The notes under the pieces were generated by a model. It was not told where the DNA came from. It saw only the letters and a list, made by a program, of their open reading frames with translations, and did no database searches. This document shows, in pieces, positions 24,515-33,605 of a stretch of DNA of 64,000 nucleotides. Source of the DNA: Amycolatopsis sp. CA-230715 (lineage in GTDB: Bacteria > Actinomycetota > Actinomycetes > Mycobacteriales > Pseudonocardiaceae); NCBI RefSeq assembly GCF_018736145.1, contig NZ_CP059997.1:7935501-7999500 (forward strand), written 5' to 3'. Both the position numbers and the translations under genes were made by a program. How positions within the stretch are numbered: position 1 is the stretch's first letter; each line of letters opens with the position of its first letter.

Positions 24515-27500
24515 GGTCGTACTCCTTCTGTGGTGTCGATCCGGGCGGCGAGTTCGCCGCCGATCCGGGCGAGGGGCTCCGGCTGGGTCATCCGGCCGTG
24601 CGTGCACGCGACGTCGACGACCTCCACCGAGCCGGTCAGGTACGGCTCCCAGTCGGCGGGGTCCGCCGCCGAAGTGCCGCCGGTGGCCCGGAAGTGCAGC
24701 AGGTCCCCGGTGAACCGGCCGGGGGTGAACCGGGAAGCGGCCGCGACGTTGCCCGCGAACACCGACGCCAGCGCGTCGAGGTGGGTCTCGGCGACACCGG
24801 CGAGCGGGTTGCCCGCGCGGTTCAGCGCGGCGAGGAACGCCTTCTCGTCGAGTGGTTCGTCCGCGGTGACTCCGATCGATTCGAGGATCGCGGTGAGCAC
24901 GTCCGGTACCTCCTCTGGTTCGCTTGCGCCCGCCGGGTAGGCGTCCAGTACGGCGAGCAGGTCGACGCGCTCGCCATCGGCTTGCAGGCGCGTCGCCATG
25001 GCGTGTGCCACGTGCCCGCCGAACGACCAGCCGAGCAACAGGTACGGCCCGTGCGGTGCCACCGCGCGGATCGCCGCGACGTACCGCTCGGCCATCCGCT
25101 CGACGGAGGCAGGCGGGTTCGCCGGATCGGTCAGCCCGCTCGCCTGCAGCGCGTACACCGGGCGGTCGTGGCCGAGGTGCCGCAGCAGGCCGGAGTACAC
25201 CCAGCCGATCCCGACGGCGGGGTGCACGCAGAACAACGGGGTCCGGTCTCCCTTGCCGCGCAAGGGAAGAAGCAGGTCAAGATCGCCGCCCGACGCGGTG
25301 CCCAGCCGCTCCGACAGCGTCGCCACCGTGGGCGCCTCGAACAGCGCGCGGAGTCCGACGTCCACGCCGAGCACCGCCTGGATCCGCCCGATCAGCCTCG
25401 CCGCGAGCAGGGAATGCCCGCCGAGGTCGAAGAAGTTGTCGTCGATGCCGACGCGCGGCAGGCCGAGCACGTCCGCGAACACCGCGGCCAGCGCGTGCTC
25501 GCGGGCGGTGCGGGGAGCCCGGTCGGACACGATGCCGCTGAGATCGGGGGCGGGCAGCGCTCGCCGGTCCACTTTCCCGTTGGCGGTCAACGCGATCGCG
25601 TCCAGCACCACGAACGCCGACGGCACCATGTATTCGGGGAGCACGGCGGCCGCGTGCGCGCGCAGCTCGGCCGGATCCGGTGCCGCGCCGTCCGCGACCA
25701 CGTAAGCGACCAAGCGCTTGAGCCCCGGCTGGTCCTCCCGCGCGATCACCACCGCCTGCCGCACGGTGCCGTGGCTCGCGACCGCGGCCTCGACCTCGCC
25801 CAGCTCGATGCGGAACCCGCGGATCTTGACCTGGTTGTCGTCCCTGCCGACGAACTCCAGGTTGCCGTCGGCGCGCCAGCGCACCAGGTCGCCGGTGCGG
25901 TACACACGCCCACCCGTCGCCCGGCCACCACCCCCCACGGAGGCGCTTTGCGCCGCTGTGTCTATCGGCCCGCCGTACGGGTCGGCGATGAACCGCTCCG
26001 CGGTGAGGCCGCGGCGGTGCAGGTAGCCGCGGGCGAGCCCGGCGCCGGTGATGTACAGCTCGCCGGTGACCCCGTGCGGCACCGGCCGCAGGTTCGCGTC
26101 GAGCACCCGCGCCACCGCGTTGGGGATCGGCCTGCCGATCGGCGGCGCGTCGTCCTCGGCCGAGGCGGCGAGCGGATCGCTCATGGTGGCCACGACCGTC
26201 GTCTCCGTCGGCCCGTAGACCTGCATCATCGTGCGGCCGGGCGACCACTTCCGGACGAGTTCGGCGGTGCAGGACTCGCCGCCGACCACGAACCCGCGCA
26301 ACGTCGGCAGGTCCCGCTCCGGTATGGAGGCGAGCATCGACGCGACCACGTCGGTGTGCGTGATCGCGTTGCCGTTGATCAGCGCGGCGAGGTCGTCGCC
26401 CGCGGCACGTGCCTCCGGCGGCGGCACGACCAGCGTGGCGCCGGCGAGCAGCGCCATCGCGATATCGGCCATCGACACGTCGAAGCTGATCGACACGACC
26501 AACAGGAACCGGCTGGACGCGTCGAGGCCGAGCCGGTCGATGTGGGTGGCGGCGACGTTGCCGATCCCGCGGTGGGTCACCGCGACGCCCTTGGGCCTGC
26601 CGGTCGACCCGGAGGTGTAGATGACGTACGCGGTGTTGTCCACCGACAGCGCGTGCCGCCGGTCGGCGTCGGTCACGTCGCTCGCGGGGCAGCCCGCTAA
26701 AGCGTCCACAGTGGACTCTTCGTCGATCACGACCGCGTCCACGCCGAACCCGGCCAGCTGCCCGGCCACCGCGCGCACGGTCAGCGCCCGCACCGGCTCG
26801 GCGTCGATGAGCATGTACTCGATGCGATCGGCGGGGTAGCCGGGGTCGATCGGCAGGTAGGCCGCGCCCGTCTTGAGCACGGCGAGCCACGCGACGATCA
26901 GCTCGGTGGAGCGGGGAAGGGCCAGCGCCACCAGGTCCTCCGGGCCGGTGCCCAGCCGGATCAGGTGGTGCGCCAGCCGGTTCGCGCGCTCGTTGAGCTC
27001 GGCGTAGGTCGTCTCGGTGCCGTCGAAGGACACGGCGACCGCGTCGGGGGTGGCGTGCGCCCGCGCCTCGACGAGCGTCGGCAAGGGCGCGAGCGGGGTT
27101 TCTTCGCGCGGGCCCATCCACTCGTGCAGCAGCTGCCGCTTTTCCGCCTCCGAAAGGATTTCCAGCTCGCTGACGGTCTTGTCCGGCGCGTTCGCCGCGT
27201 CGGTGAGCAACCGCACCAGCCGTGCCGCGAACAGGTCGGCGGTGGACTGGTCGAACAGGTCCGTGCTGTACTCCAGTACGCCCGCGATGCCGTCGCGCGT
27301 GCCGTCCGCCCCGGCGCGCTCGTGGAGGTCGAGGGTCAGGTCGAACTTCGCGACCCCGATGCCGAGCGTCTCCACCGACGCGGTCAGCCCCGGCAGGTCG
27401 ACCGTGTCGCGCAGGGCGTTCTGGAACACCAGCATCACCTGGAACAGCGGATGCCTCGCCAGCGATCGCGCCGGCTGCAGGCGTTCGACGAGCCGCTCGA

Positions 27501-30500
27501 ACGGGGTGTCCGCGTTGGCGAACGCGGCGACGTCGACCTCGCGGACGCGCTCGACCAGGTCGCGGAACGACGGATTGCCCGCGGTGTCGGTCCGCAGCAC
27601 GAGGGTGTTGACGAACATGCCGACGAGATCGTCGAGCGCGTCGTCGGCGCGCCCCGCGACCGGGGTGCCGATGGGGACGTCGGTGCCGGCGCCCAGCCGG
27701 GTCAGCAGCGCGGCCAGCCCGGCCTGGAGCACCATGAACACCGTCGCACCGGACTTCCGTGCCAGCGCGACCATGGCGCCGTGCGGTTCCGGTCCGATGT
27801 GGATGGTCGCGGTGCCGCCCCGGTTGCTCAGCTCCGCGGGCCGGGGGCGGTCGGTGGGCAGTTCGAGGTGATCGGGGACGCCGGTGAGCGTCTTCGTCCA
27901 GAAGTCGAGCTGCCCGGCGAGCGCGCCGTCGGGACGGTCCGCCAGCATTTCGTGTTGCCACAGCGCGTAGTCCGCGTACTGCACCGGCAGCGGTGTCCAC
28001 TCCGGACTCCTTCCGGAGCACCGCGCGGTGTAGGCCGAGGCGAGATCGCGCACCAGCGGGCTCAGCGACCAGCCGTCCACCGCGATGTGGTGCAGGACCA
28101 GCAGCAGCACGTGCCGGTCCGGTGCGGTCCGCACCAGGTGCGCGCGCACGGGCAGTTCGGTGGCCAGGTCGAAACCGGTGCGCGCGAAGGCCCGCAACGC
28201 CGCGCCGAGGTTCTCTTCGTCCACTTCGGACACGGTGAGCGCGGGGACTTCGTCCAGCACGAGCTGGTGCGGATCGTCGCCGCCCGCGGCGAACACGGTG
28301 CGCAGCGGCTCGTGCCTGCCCACCACGTCGCCCAGCGCGGCTCGCAGCGCTTCGACGTCGACCGTTCCGGACAGGCGCAGCACCACTGGCACGTTGTAGG
28401 TCGACGACGGCCCTTCGAAGCGGTTGAGGAACCACAGCCGCTGCTGGGTGAACGACAGCGGCACGTGCTCCGGGCGGGGGCGGCGGGTCAGCGGTGCGAC
28501 CGCGTCGGAGACACCGCCGAGCAACCCGGCCAGCTTGCCGACGGTCGGGGCTTCGAACACCGTCTTGATCCGCAGCTCCGCCTTCAGCACCGCGCGCACC
28601 CTGCTGGCCAGCCTGATCGCCAGCAGGGAGTTCCCGCCCGCGCGGAAGAAGTCGTCGTCGACTCCGATCCCCGGGGTACCGAGCACTTCCGCGAACAGCT
28701 CGCACAGGACCGCTTCACGGGGCGTTCGCGCTCCCCGCGACGCCACCGTGCCGTTCGACGCCAGCAGATCCGGCGCGGGCAGCGCCGCGCGGTCGAGCTT
28801 GCCGTTCGGCGTCAGCGGCAGCTCGTCCAGCACGACGACCGCGGCGGGCACCATGTATTCGGGCAGCGAGCCGGCGGCGAGTGCGCGCAGCGCCGCGGGA
28901 TCCGGCGCGCGGCCCGTCACGTAGGCGACGATCAGCTTGTCGCCTGGCCGGTCTTCGCGGACCACAACCGCACAGCGCACCACGTCGTCGTGAGCCGCGA
29001 TCGTGGTCTCGATTTCGCCGAGTTCGATGCGGAACCCGCGCACCTTGACCTGGTGGTCCACCCTGCCGAGGAAGTCGAGTTCGCCGTCGCCGCGCCAGCG
29101 AGCCAGATCACCGGTGCGGTACAGCCGGGAGCCGGGCGGGCCGTACAGGCTCGCGACGAACCGTTCGGCGGTCAGGCCGGGGCGGCCGAGATAGCCGCGG
29201 GAAAGCCCGTCGCCACCGAGGTACAGCTCCCCGGTGACCCCGGTCGGCACCGGGCGCAGCGCGGAGTCCAGCACGTACACCTGGGTGTTCCAGATCGGCC
29301 CGCCGATGGTGGGCGTGCCGTCGGAATCGAGCACCGCCGCCGTCGACCACACCGTGGTTTCCGTTGGCCCGTATAGGTTTGTGACCTGACTGGCCAGCGC
29401 GCGCATGCCCGAGGCAAGACCGGCAGGCAACGCCTCGCCGCCGACCAGCATCCGCAGCCCGGTCAGGCTCGACGGCACGGTGGTCAGCAGCGACTGCCAC
29501 AGCGACGGCGTGGCCTGCATGATCGTCGTGCCGGTGTCGCGGATCAGCGCTGCGAGCGGTTCCGGGTCGACCACGGTGTCCTTGGGGGCGATCACCACGG
29601 CGGCACCGGACAGCAGCGGTACGAAGATCTCCAGCCCGGCGATGTCGAACGCGATGGTGGTGACCGAAAGCAGCCGGTCGGTGCCGTCGAGCGGGAAGCG
29701 CTCGCGCATGCACAGCAGGAAGTTCCCGAACGCCGAGCGGGTGATCACCACGCCCTTGGGGCGTCCGGTCGAGCCGGACGTGTAGATCGCGTAGGCGGCG
29801 CTGTCCGGCAGGAGCGGGCCGCGCTCGGCGTCGGTGAGATCGCTTCCCGGGCATTCGCGCACCTTGGCGGACGTGGCCGGATCGTCCAGTGCGACAACGT
29901 TTCCGGGCAGGTCTCGGGCGAGTTTTGTGGTGGTGACCACCAGGGCGGGCTCGGCGTCGTCGAGGACGTAGCGCACGCGGTCGGCCGGGTAGTCGGGATC
30001 GATCGGCAGATAGGCGGAGCCCGCCTTGAGCACGGCGAGCAGCGCGACCACCAGGTCCGGGGTGCGGGGCAGGACGAGCGCCACGAAGCGTTCCGGCGCC
30101 GCGCCTTCGGCGATCAGCACGCGCGCCAGTTGGTTGGCGCGCGCGTTCAGCTCGGCGTAGGTGTGGCTCCGCGTCGGGGAAAGCACCGCGACGCTTCCCG
30201 GATTCGCCGCCGCGGTCCGCTCGAACAGGTCCACGAGATCGCCGCCGGGCAACGGGCGGGCGGTCTGGTTGCGGCCGGAGATCGCCAGTGCCAGGTCTTC
30301 CTCGCCGAGGAGCCGGAGCCTGCCCACCGGCTGGTGCGGGTCCTCGGTGAACGCTTCGAGCACACGCACAAGGCGCTGCCCCAGATCCTCGGCCTCAGCG
30401 CGGTCGAAGACACCCGGCCGGAAGCACAGCCGCATTCGGAGGCGGTCACCGGGAATCGCGTACAGGCTGAGCGGATAGTTGCTCGGGTAGGTGGTGGTCA

Positions 30501-33420
30501 GCTCGCCGACCTCGATCGCACCGCTGGGCGAGACCGGGTCAGCGGGGAAGTTCTCGAACACGGTGAGCGTGTCGAACAGCTCGTCCAGACCGGTCAGCCG
30601 GTGCAGATCGGACAGCCCGAGGCACTGGTGCTCGGCCATGCCCGACTGCTGGTCCTGCACCGCGGTGAGCAGTTCGACGAGGGAGCGCGCCGGGTCGAGC
30701 CGGACCCGCACCGGCGTGGTGTTGAGGAAGAACCCGATCATCGATTCGGCGCCGGGCAGCTCGGGTGGGCGGACCGAGGCGGTGGTGCCGAACACGACGT
30801 CGTGGCGGCCGGTGAGCTGACCGATCAGCACGGCCCACGCCGCCTGCACGACCGTGTTCACGGTGAACCCGGTGCGCCGGGCGATCTCGCGCAGTGCCGT
30901 CGTCGACGCTGGCGACAGCGCGGTGACGACCTGCTCGGTTTCACCGGGTTCGCGGCTGCTGCCGGGGGCGGCGACCAGCGTCGGTTCCTCGACCCCGGCC
31001 AGCGTCTCCGTCCAGGCGCGTTCGGCGGCCGCGCGGTCGAGACCGGCGAGCCAGCCGAGGTAGTGCCGGTACGGCGGGACGTCCGCGGAACCCTTGCCGG
31101 ACAACCATTCGCGCACCAGCACCGGCGTCGACCAGCCGTCGATCAGGATGTGGTGGTGGGCGATCAGCACCCGCCACCGCTGCGCTCCGAGCCGGAGCAG
31201 GGTGAACCGCAGCAGCGGGGGCGCGGCGAGGTCGAACCGCACCGCGGCTTCGGCCTCGGCCAGCCGGTCCGCTTCGGCGTCGGGATCGGGCTTCCCGGTG
31301 AGGTCGATCTCGGCCCACGGCAGTGCGACGCGCGCCGGGATCACCTGCACCGGACGGTCGAACCGGTCGTGCGGGAACCCGGCGCGCAGGTTCGGGTGCC
31401 GGTCCAGCAACGCCTCGGCGGAGGCGCGCAGCGCGCCCGTTTCCACGTCGCCGCGCAGTTCGAAGGAAAGCTGCATGGTGTAGACGTCGGGCGCGTCCGA
31501 ATCGAGGGAAGCGTGGAACAGCAACCCTTCCTGCAACGGAGTGAGCGGCAAGACGACGCTGCCGTCCGGGAGCGTCGAACTGTCCACTGAGGACAGAACC
31601 GGTTGCGCCGCGGCCGAGGCCACGGGCGCGAGCCGTTCGACGGTGCGCCGCACGAACACGTCGCGCTGGGTGAACGTGAGGCCGTGCCTGCGGGCGGCGC
31701 TGACCAGGCGGATCGCGGCGATGCTGTCCCCGCCGAGGTCGAAGAAGTCGTGGTCCACACCGACATCGGCGACTTCGAGCGCCTCGCTCACGAGAGCGCA
31801 CAGGGTCCGCTCGACCGGGGTGACCGGTGCCCGGCCTTCGCCCGCCGTGACCTTGGGCGGTGCGGGCAGGGCGGCGCGGTCCAGTTTTCCGCTCGGTGAC
31901 AGCGGGAACTCGTCGAGCGCGACGATCGCGGCGGGGGTCATGTGCTCCGGCAGCGAGTCCGCGGCGTAACGGCGAAGGCGCGCCGGATCGAACTCGTCCG
32001 TCGCGGGCACCACGTACGCGATGAGGCGGTGGCTGCCGGGGCGGTCTTCCCGCAGCGTCACGGCGACCTGCCCGACCGAGGGATCGGCGGCGAGCGTCGC
32101 TTCGATCTCGCCCAGTTCGATCCGCTGGCCGTGGATCTTCACCTGGTGGTCGACGCGGCCCGCGTACTCGAGCACACCGTCTTCGCGCCATTTCGCCAGA
32201 TCGCCGGTGCGGTACATGCGGGAACCGGCAGGGCCGTACGGATCGGCCACGAACCGCTCCGCGGTCAGCGCGCTCCGCCGCAGGTAGCCGTCCGCGAGCT
32301 GCACGCCAGCCAGGTGGAGCTCGCCGATCTCGCCGACGGGCACCGGGCGCAGCTCCGCGTCCAGCACGTGCACCCTGGTGTTCCACACCGGACGGCCGAT
32401 CGGGACCGAGGTCCGCCCCGGTTCGTCGGCGCATTCCCAGTAGGTGACGTCGACCGACGCCTCGGTCGGGCCGTACAGGTTGTGCAGGCCGACGCCGATC
32501 GTCTCGCGGAAGCGCTGCGCGAGATCGGCGGGGAGCGCTTCACCGCTGCAGATCACCCTGCGGAGCCCGGTGCACGCCGCGGCGGCGGGTTCGGTCAGGA
32601 ACACCCGCAGCATCGACGGTACGAAGTGGACAGTGGTGATGCCTGCCGCCTGGATCGTCTCGGCGAGGTAGGCGGTGTCGCGGTGGCCGTCCGGGCGGGC
32701 CACGACGAGGGTGGCGCCGACGATCAACGGCCAGAAGAACTCCCACACCGAAACGTCGAAGCTGGAAGGGGTCTTCTGCAGCACCCGGTCGTCCGCGCCG
32801 AGCCGGTATTCCTCCTGCATCCACAGCAGGCGGTTGACGATGCCGCGGTGGGGGACGACGACGCCCTTCGGCCGCCCGGTCGAGCCGGACGTGTAGATCA
32901 CGTACGCCGCGTCGTGCGGTGTCGGCCGCGGTGGCTTGTGCCCGTTCGGGTGCGCCGCGGTGTGATCGATCCGGTCCAGCAGGATCGTGCCGGTGCCTGC
33001 TGGGAGCACGGCACCGGTCGCCGTCGTCGTCAGCACCAGCACGGGTTCGGCGTCGGCGAGCATGAACGCGATCCGGTCGGCCGGGTAGTCCGGGTCGATC
33101 GGCAGGTAGGCCGCGCCGGTTTCCAGCACGGCCAGCAGGCCGGTGATCAGGTCGAGGGAGCGCGGCACCGCGACGGCGACGATCCGGCCAGGCCCCGCTC
33201 CCCGCGCGCGAAGAGCCGAGGCGAGATCGCCGACCCGCTTGGCGAGCCGCGCGTAGGTCAGCCGCACGCCTTCGAAGACGACGGCCGTCGCTCGCGGCGT
33301 GCGCGCGACCTGGTCGGCGAACAGGTCCGGCAGCGTCGTGCCGGGTACGGCGGCCGCCGTGTCGTTCCAGCGGGCGAGGAGCCGGTCGAGGTCCTGACCG
33401 GTCACGTCGGATGCCCCCAT
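24511..33420 (-). CDS. Trimodular NRPS A-PCP-C-A-PCP-C-A-PCP-TE (predicted Ser-Gly-X)
   Basis: 2969 residues from ATG 33420, chosen because GGAGG lies 7 nt upstream; the open frame before it is not NRPS-like. Approximate layout: A1 25-520, PCP1 Ser ~566 (GGDSI), C2 ~640-1070 (HHILIDGWS), A2 ~1090-1570, PCP2 Ser ~1596 (GGNSL), C3 ~1690-2120 (HHIAVDGWS), A3 ~2150-2640, PCP3 Ser ~2670 (GGHSL), TE ~2700-2965 (GWSFGG). Pocket codes aligned by eye to GrsA: A1 DVWHISLVDK (Ser), A2 DILQLGLVWK (Gly), A3 DVADVGVVVK (no match known to me). There is no starter C domain and no E domain, although C2 begins PLTPLQEGLLFHA and PCP1 has GGDS, features often linked to D-residues. A3 has a ~15-residue Gly/Ser-rich insert before RVYRTGDL. 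Confidence 0.95.
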   Translation of the reverse strand: MGASDVTGQDLDRLLARWNDTAAAVPGTTLPDLFADQVARTPRATAVVFEGVRLTYARLAKRVGDLASALRARGAGPGRIVAVAVPRSLDLITGLLAVLETGAAYLPIDPDYPADRIAFMLADAEPVLVLTTTATGAVLPAGTGTILLDRIDHTAAHPNGHKPPRPTPHDAAYVIYTSGSTGRPKGVVVPHRGIVNRLLWMQEEYRLGADDRVLQKTPSSFDVSVWEFFWPLIVGATLVVARPDGHRDTAYLAETIQAAGITTVHFVPSMLRVFLTEPAAAACTGLRRVICSGEALPADLAQRFRETIGVGLHNLYGPTEASVDVTYWECADEPGRTSVPIGRPVWNTRVHVLDAELRPVPVGEIGELHLAGVQLADGYLRRSALTAERFVADPYGPAGSRMYRTGDLAKWREDGVLEYAGRVDHQVKIHGQRIELGEIEATLAADPSVGQVAVTLREDRPGSHRLIAYVVPATDEFDPARLRRYAADSLPEHMTPAAIVALDEFPLSPSGKLDRAALPAPPKVTAGEGRAPVTPVERTLCALVSEALEVADVGVDHDFFDLGGDSIAAIRLVSAARRHGLTFTQRDVFVRRTVERLAPVASAAAQPVLSSVDSSTLPDGSVVLPLTPLQEGLLFHASLDSDAPDVYTMQLSFELRGDVETGALRASAEALLDRHPNLRAGFPHDRFDRPVQVIPARVALPWAEIDLTGKPDPDAEADRLAEAEAAVRFDLAAPPLLRFTLLRLGAQRWRVLIAHHHILIDGWSTPVLVREWLSGKGSADVPPYRHYLGWLAGLDRAAAERAWTETLAGVEEPTLVAAPGSSREPGETEQVVTALSPASTTALREIARRTGFTVNTVVQAAWAVLIGQLTGRHDVVFGTTASVRPPELPGAESMIGFFLNTTPVRVRLDPARSLVELLTAVQDQQSGMAEHQCLGLSDLHRLTGLDELFDTLTVFENFPADPVSPSGAIEVGELTTTYPSNYPLSLYAIPGDRLRMRLCFRPGVFDRAEAEDLGQRLVRVLEAFTEDPHQPVGRLRLLGEEDLALAISGRNQTARPLPGGDLVDLFERTAAANPGSVAVLSPTRSHTYAELNARANQLARVLIAEGAAPERFVALVLPRTPDLVVALLAVLKAGSAYLPIDPDYPADRVRYVLDDAEPALVVTTTKLARDLPGNVVALDDPATSAKVRECPGSDLTDAERGPLLPDSAAYAIYTSGSTGRPKGVVITRSAFGNFLLCMRERFPLDGTDRLLSVTTIAFDIAGLEIFVPLLSGAAVVIAPKDTVVDPEPLAALIRDTGTTIMQATPSLWQSLLTTVPSSLTGLRMLVGGEALPAGLASGMRALASQVTNLYGPTETTVWSTAAVLDSDGTPTIGGPIWNTQVYVLDSALRPVPTGVTGELYLGGDGLSRGYLGRPGLTAERFVASLYGPPGSRLYRTGDLARWRGDGELDFLGRVDHQVKVRGFRIELGEIETTIAAHDDVVRCAVVVREDRPGDKLIVAYVTGRAPDPAALRALAAGSLPEYMVPAAVVVLDELPLTPNGKLDRAALPAPDLLASNGTVASRGARTPREAVLCELFAEVLGTPGIGVDDDFFRAGGNSLLAIRLASRVRAVLKAELRIKTVFEAPTVGKLAGLLGGVSDAVAPLTRRPRPEHVPLSFTQQRLWFLNRFEGPSSTYNVPVVLRLSGTVDVEALRAALGDVVGRHEPLRTVFAAGGDDPHQLVLDEVPALTVSEVDEENLGAALRAFARTGFDLATELPVRAHLVRTAPDRHVLLLVLHHIAVDGWSLSPLVRDLASAYTARCSGRSPEWTPLPVQYADYALWQHEMLADRPDGALAGQLDFWTKTLTGVPDHLELPTDRPRPAELSNRGGTATIHIGPEPHGAMVALARKSGATVFMVLQAGLAALLTRLGAGTDVPIGTPVAGRADDALDDLVGMFVNTLVLRTDTAGNPSFRDLVERVREVDVAAFANADTPFERLVERLQPARSLARHPLFQVMLVFQNALRDTVDLPGLTASVETLGIGVAKFDLTLDLHERAGADGTRDGIAGVLEYSTDLFDQSTADLFAARLVRLLTDAANAPDKTVSELEILSEAEKRQLLHEWMGPREETPLAPLPTLVEARAHATPDAVAVSFDGTETTYAELNERANRLAHHLIRLGTGPEDLVALALPRSTELIVAWLAVLKTGAAYLPIDPGYPADRIEYMLIDAEPVRALTVRAVAGQLAGFGVDAVVIDEESTVDALAGCPASDVTDADRRHALSVDNTAYVIYTSGSTGRPKGVAVTHRGIGNVAATHIDRLGLDASSRFLLVVSISFDVSMADIAMALLAGATLVVPPPEARAAGDDLAALINGNAITHTDVVASMLASIPERDLPTLRGFVVGGESCTAELVRKWSPGRTMMQVYGPTETTVVATMSDPLAASAEDDAPPIGRPIPNAVARVLDANLRPVPHGVTGELYITGAGLARGYLHRRGLTAERFIADPYGGPIDTAAQSASVGGGGRATGGRVYRTGDLVRWRADGNLEFVGRDDNQVKIRGFRIELGEVEAAVASHGTVRQAVVIAREDQPGLKRLVAYVVADGAAPDPAELRAHAAAVLPEYMVPSAFVVLDAIALTANGKVDRRALPAPDLSGIVSDRAPRTAREHALAAVFADVLGLPRVGIDDNFFDLGGHSLLAARLIGRIQAVLGVDVGLRALFEAPTVATLSERLGTASGGDLDLLLPLRGKGDRTPLFCVHPAVGIGWVYSGLLRHLGHDRPVYALQASGLTDPANPPASVERMAERYVAAIRAVAPHGPYLLLGWSFGGHVAHAMATRLQADGERVDLLAVLDAYPAGASEPEEVPDVLTAILESIGVTADEPLDEKAFLAALNRAGNPLAGVAETHLDALASVFAGNVAAASRFTPGRFTGDLLHFRATGGTSAADPADWEPYLTGSVEVVDVACTHGRMTQPEPLARIGGELAARIDTTEGVRP

Positions 33421-33443
33421 GCGAGATCCTCCAGCTGTCGCGG

Positions 33444-33540
33444 ACCAGTCCATACCCCTGTGTGGACTGGTTGCACCGCTCAATGCTTTCCCACGCCCTG
33501 GCCCGCAGTCCCGGTCCAATACCGGGGAAGGTGGACTGGG
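33444..33540. promoter_or_regulatory. NRPS/MocR divergent promoter with GTCCA-type operators
   Basis: Inverted repeat ACCAGTCCA / TGGACTGGT at 33444-33452 and 33463-33471, then CCGGTCCAATACCGG (33511-33525) and a further TGGACTGGG (33532-33540). This gives four related half-sites in about 100 nt between the NRPS start and the divergent MocR gene, a good candidate site for that regulator. A small CAGGGC/GCCCTG stem-loop follows at 33551-33567. Confidence 0.55.
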
Positions 33541-33605
33541 TTGCTGCTTCCAGGGCGAAAAGCCCTGCGGGGAAGGAAAAAAGAGGTACCTTCGCAGCGG
33601 ATGGG

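Noticed and set aside
26965..29376. Long open frame (803 codons) on the plus strand inside the NRPS gene
   Set aside because: Antisense shadow of the NRPS produced by high GC; Arg/Gly/Val-rich, no family motifs, and codon third positions do not show the GC bias expected of a real gene.
33551..33567. Stem-loop as NRPS or MocR terminator
   Set aside because: Only 6 bp, followed by an A tract on the plus strand, and located in a divergent promoter region.
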